A DNA stretch of 31,090 nt from Halovivax sp. (GTDB taxonomy: Archaea > Halobacteriota > Halobacteria > Halobacteriales > Natrialbaceae), in assembly GCA_007119345.1 (NCBI GenBank), contig SKPV01000192.1, positions 1 to 31,090 on the forward strand, given 5' to 3'. A program made the translations under genes and the position numbers. The first letter of the stretch is position 1, and every line of letters begins with the position of its first letter. This document shows positions 30,423 to 31,090 of the stretch, one piece after another. The notes beneath the pieces were generated by a model. The model saw nothing but the letters and a program-made list of their open reading frames with translations, was not told the DNA's origin and did not search any database.

Positions 30423-31090
30423 TCACGCACCTCCGAGCGACGCCTCTTCGGCCGCGAGGGTTTCGCCGAGCCCGTCGCGAAACGGCCGATGGTCGAGACC
30501 CAATGCCTGGCTCGCCTTCGAATTGTCCGCCCAGTACGTGACGCCGCCGAGGATGCGCAGTGCCTCCGAGCTATACTCCGCTGGAAACCGGTGGACTCGT
30601 TCGAGTGGTTCCACGAGCCGCGAGAGTGCGCGAAAGACGATGGGGGAGATCGATCGGGGCGCGTCGATCCCGGTTATCTCCTCGGCGAGTTCGAAGACCT
30701 GGACGAGCGAGTAGGGCTCACCGGCGATGACGTAGGACTCCCCGACGGTACCGTCGTCCATGGCGAGCAGATGGCCGTCGACGGTGTCCTCGACGTGACC
30801 GAAGCAGTACCCCGCTCGCTTCGGTACGAACGGCAGATCCTCCTGGAGATAGGCCTTCCAGAGCGCCCAGATCGGCCCTCGATCGCCCGGTCCGTAGACG
30901 GCGCCGGGCTGGACGATGGCGAGGGGGAGGCCGGCCTCGATCATGGGTTCTGCGACCTCGTAGTGGGCCTGCCACTTCGTCCGGTCGTAGATCGAGAGGT
31001 GTGGTCCGTCGTACCGGTAGGATTCGTCGACGACGTCGCCGTCGGTGTCTGAAAACACGGCCACGGTGCTCGTGTACACGCCCTTTTCGA
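30423..31090 (-). CDS. extended SDR / NAD-dependent epimerase-like protein, N-terminus outside the window
   Basis: About 222 codons are present; the frame continues past the right edge (it reads EKGVYTSTVAVF at the border), so the Rossmann N-terminus is missing from view. VYTSTVAVF holds the catalytic serine/threonine, and LSIYDRTKWQAHYEVA holds the Y-x3-K pair. VQPGAVYGPGDRGP and FGHVEDTVDGHLLAMDDG are the nucleotide- and substrate-binding loops of extended SDRs. It should use NAD(P) to oxidise, reduce or epimerise a sugar, steroid-like or other alcohol; the substrate is unknown. It lies 110 nt upstream of the P450 fusion on the same strand, so the two may share a pathway. A decayed relative of this family lies on the other side of the P450 gene. 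Confidence 0.88.
   Translation of the reverse strand, partial: EKGVYTSTVAVFSDTDGDVVDESYRYDGPHLSIYDRTKWQAHYEVAEPMIEAGLPLAIVQPGAVYGPGDRGPIWALWKAYLQEDLPFVPKRAGYCFGHVEDTVDGHLLAMDDGTVGESYVIAGEPYSLVQVFELAEEITGIDAPRSISPIVFRALSRLVEPLERVHRFPAEYSSEALRILGGVTYWADNSKASQALGLDHRPFRDGLGETLAAEEASLGGA

Noticed and set aside
30313..30426. Upstream start for the P450 fusion (38 extra residues)
   Set aside because: The extra part contains the TATA box and Shine-Dalgarno and is not domain-like; 30312 fits both signals.

Overview
The window is from a halophilic archaeon (class Halobacteria). The DNA is very GC-rich. The proteins are strongly acidic, and GC-rich third codon positions open long false frames on both strands. 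Several genes have a TATA-like box 25-30 nt before the start codon, as expected for leaderless haloarchaeal transcripts. The families are typical too: HTH-10/Bat-like regulator, HalOD1, amphi-Trp, aIF5A and an archaeal UbiB-type kinase. I cannot name the genus from sequence alone.

Layout, left to right. (1) 142-1465: a HAD phosphatase facing an HTH regulator. (2) 1753-6042, minus strand: two different MoeA paralogues for molybdenum cofactor assembly around an epoxide-hydrolase-like enzyme; one MoeA carries a C-terminal PBP-like domain. (3) 6351-12143: a membrane protein, then a plus-strand run of Hsp20, UbiB/ABC1 kinase, an enolase-superfamily enzyme, an aminotransferase and a HalOD1 protein. 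(4) 12430-17479: an LLM flavin monooxygenase, a zinc alcohol dehydrogenase and KatG with a perfect palindrome upstream of its promoter; gene-like remnants lie on both sides of katG. (5) 17856-24562: an ATP-grasp ligase, a membrane-anchored hypothetical protein, aIF5A overlapping an agmatinase-family gene (hypusine pathway), a repeat-rich acidic membrane-anchored protein, an acetamidase/formamidase and a Nif3-like protein. (6) 24977-27495: a ZIP-like membrane protein, an amphi-Trp protein and an eight-helix membrane protein. (7) 27772-31090: a decayed N-terminal fragment of an extended SDR/epimerase, a single 742-residue protein joining two flavin split-barrel (PNPOx-like) domains to a complete cytochrome P450, and an SDR/epimerase that runs off the right edge.

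The most unusual items are the split-barrel/split-barrel/P450 fusion, the hidden SDR pseudogene beside it, and the many unrelated tandem repeats of 21-27 nt. One repeat lies in an 80-codon frame that stays open beyond the agmatinase stop codon and overlaps the next start. Another builds ten copies of a nine-residue unit in the acidic protein. No CRISPR array, rRNA, tRNA or intact insertion sequence was recognised.
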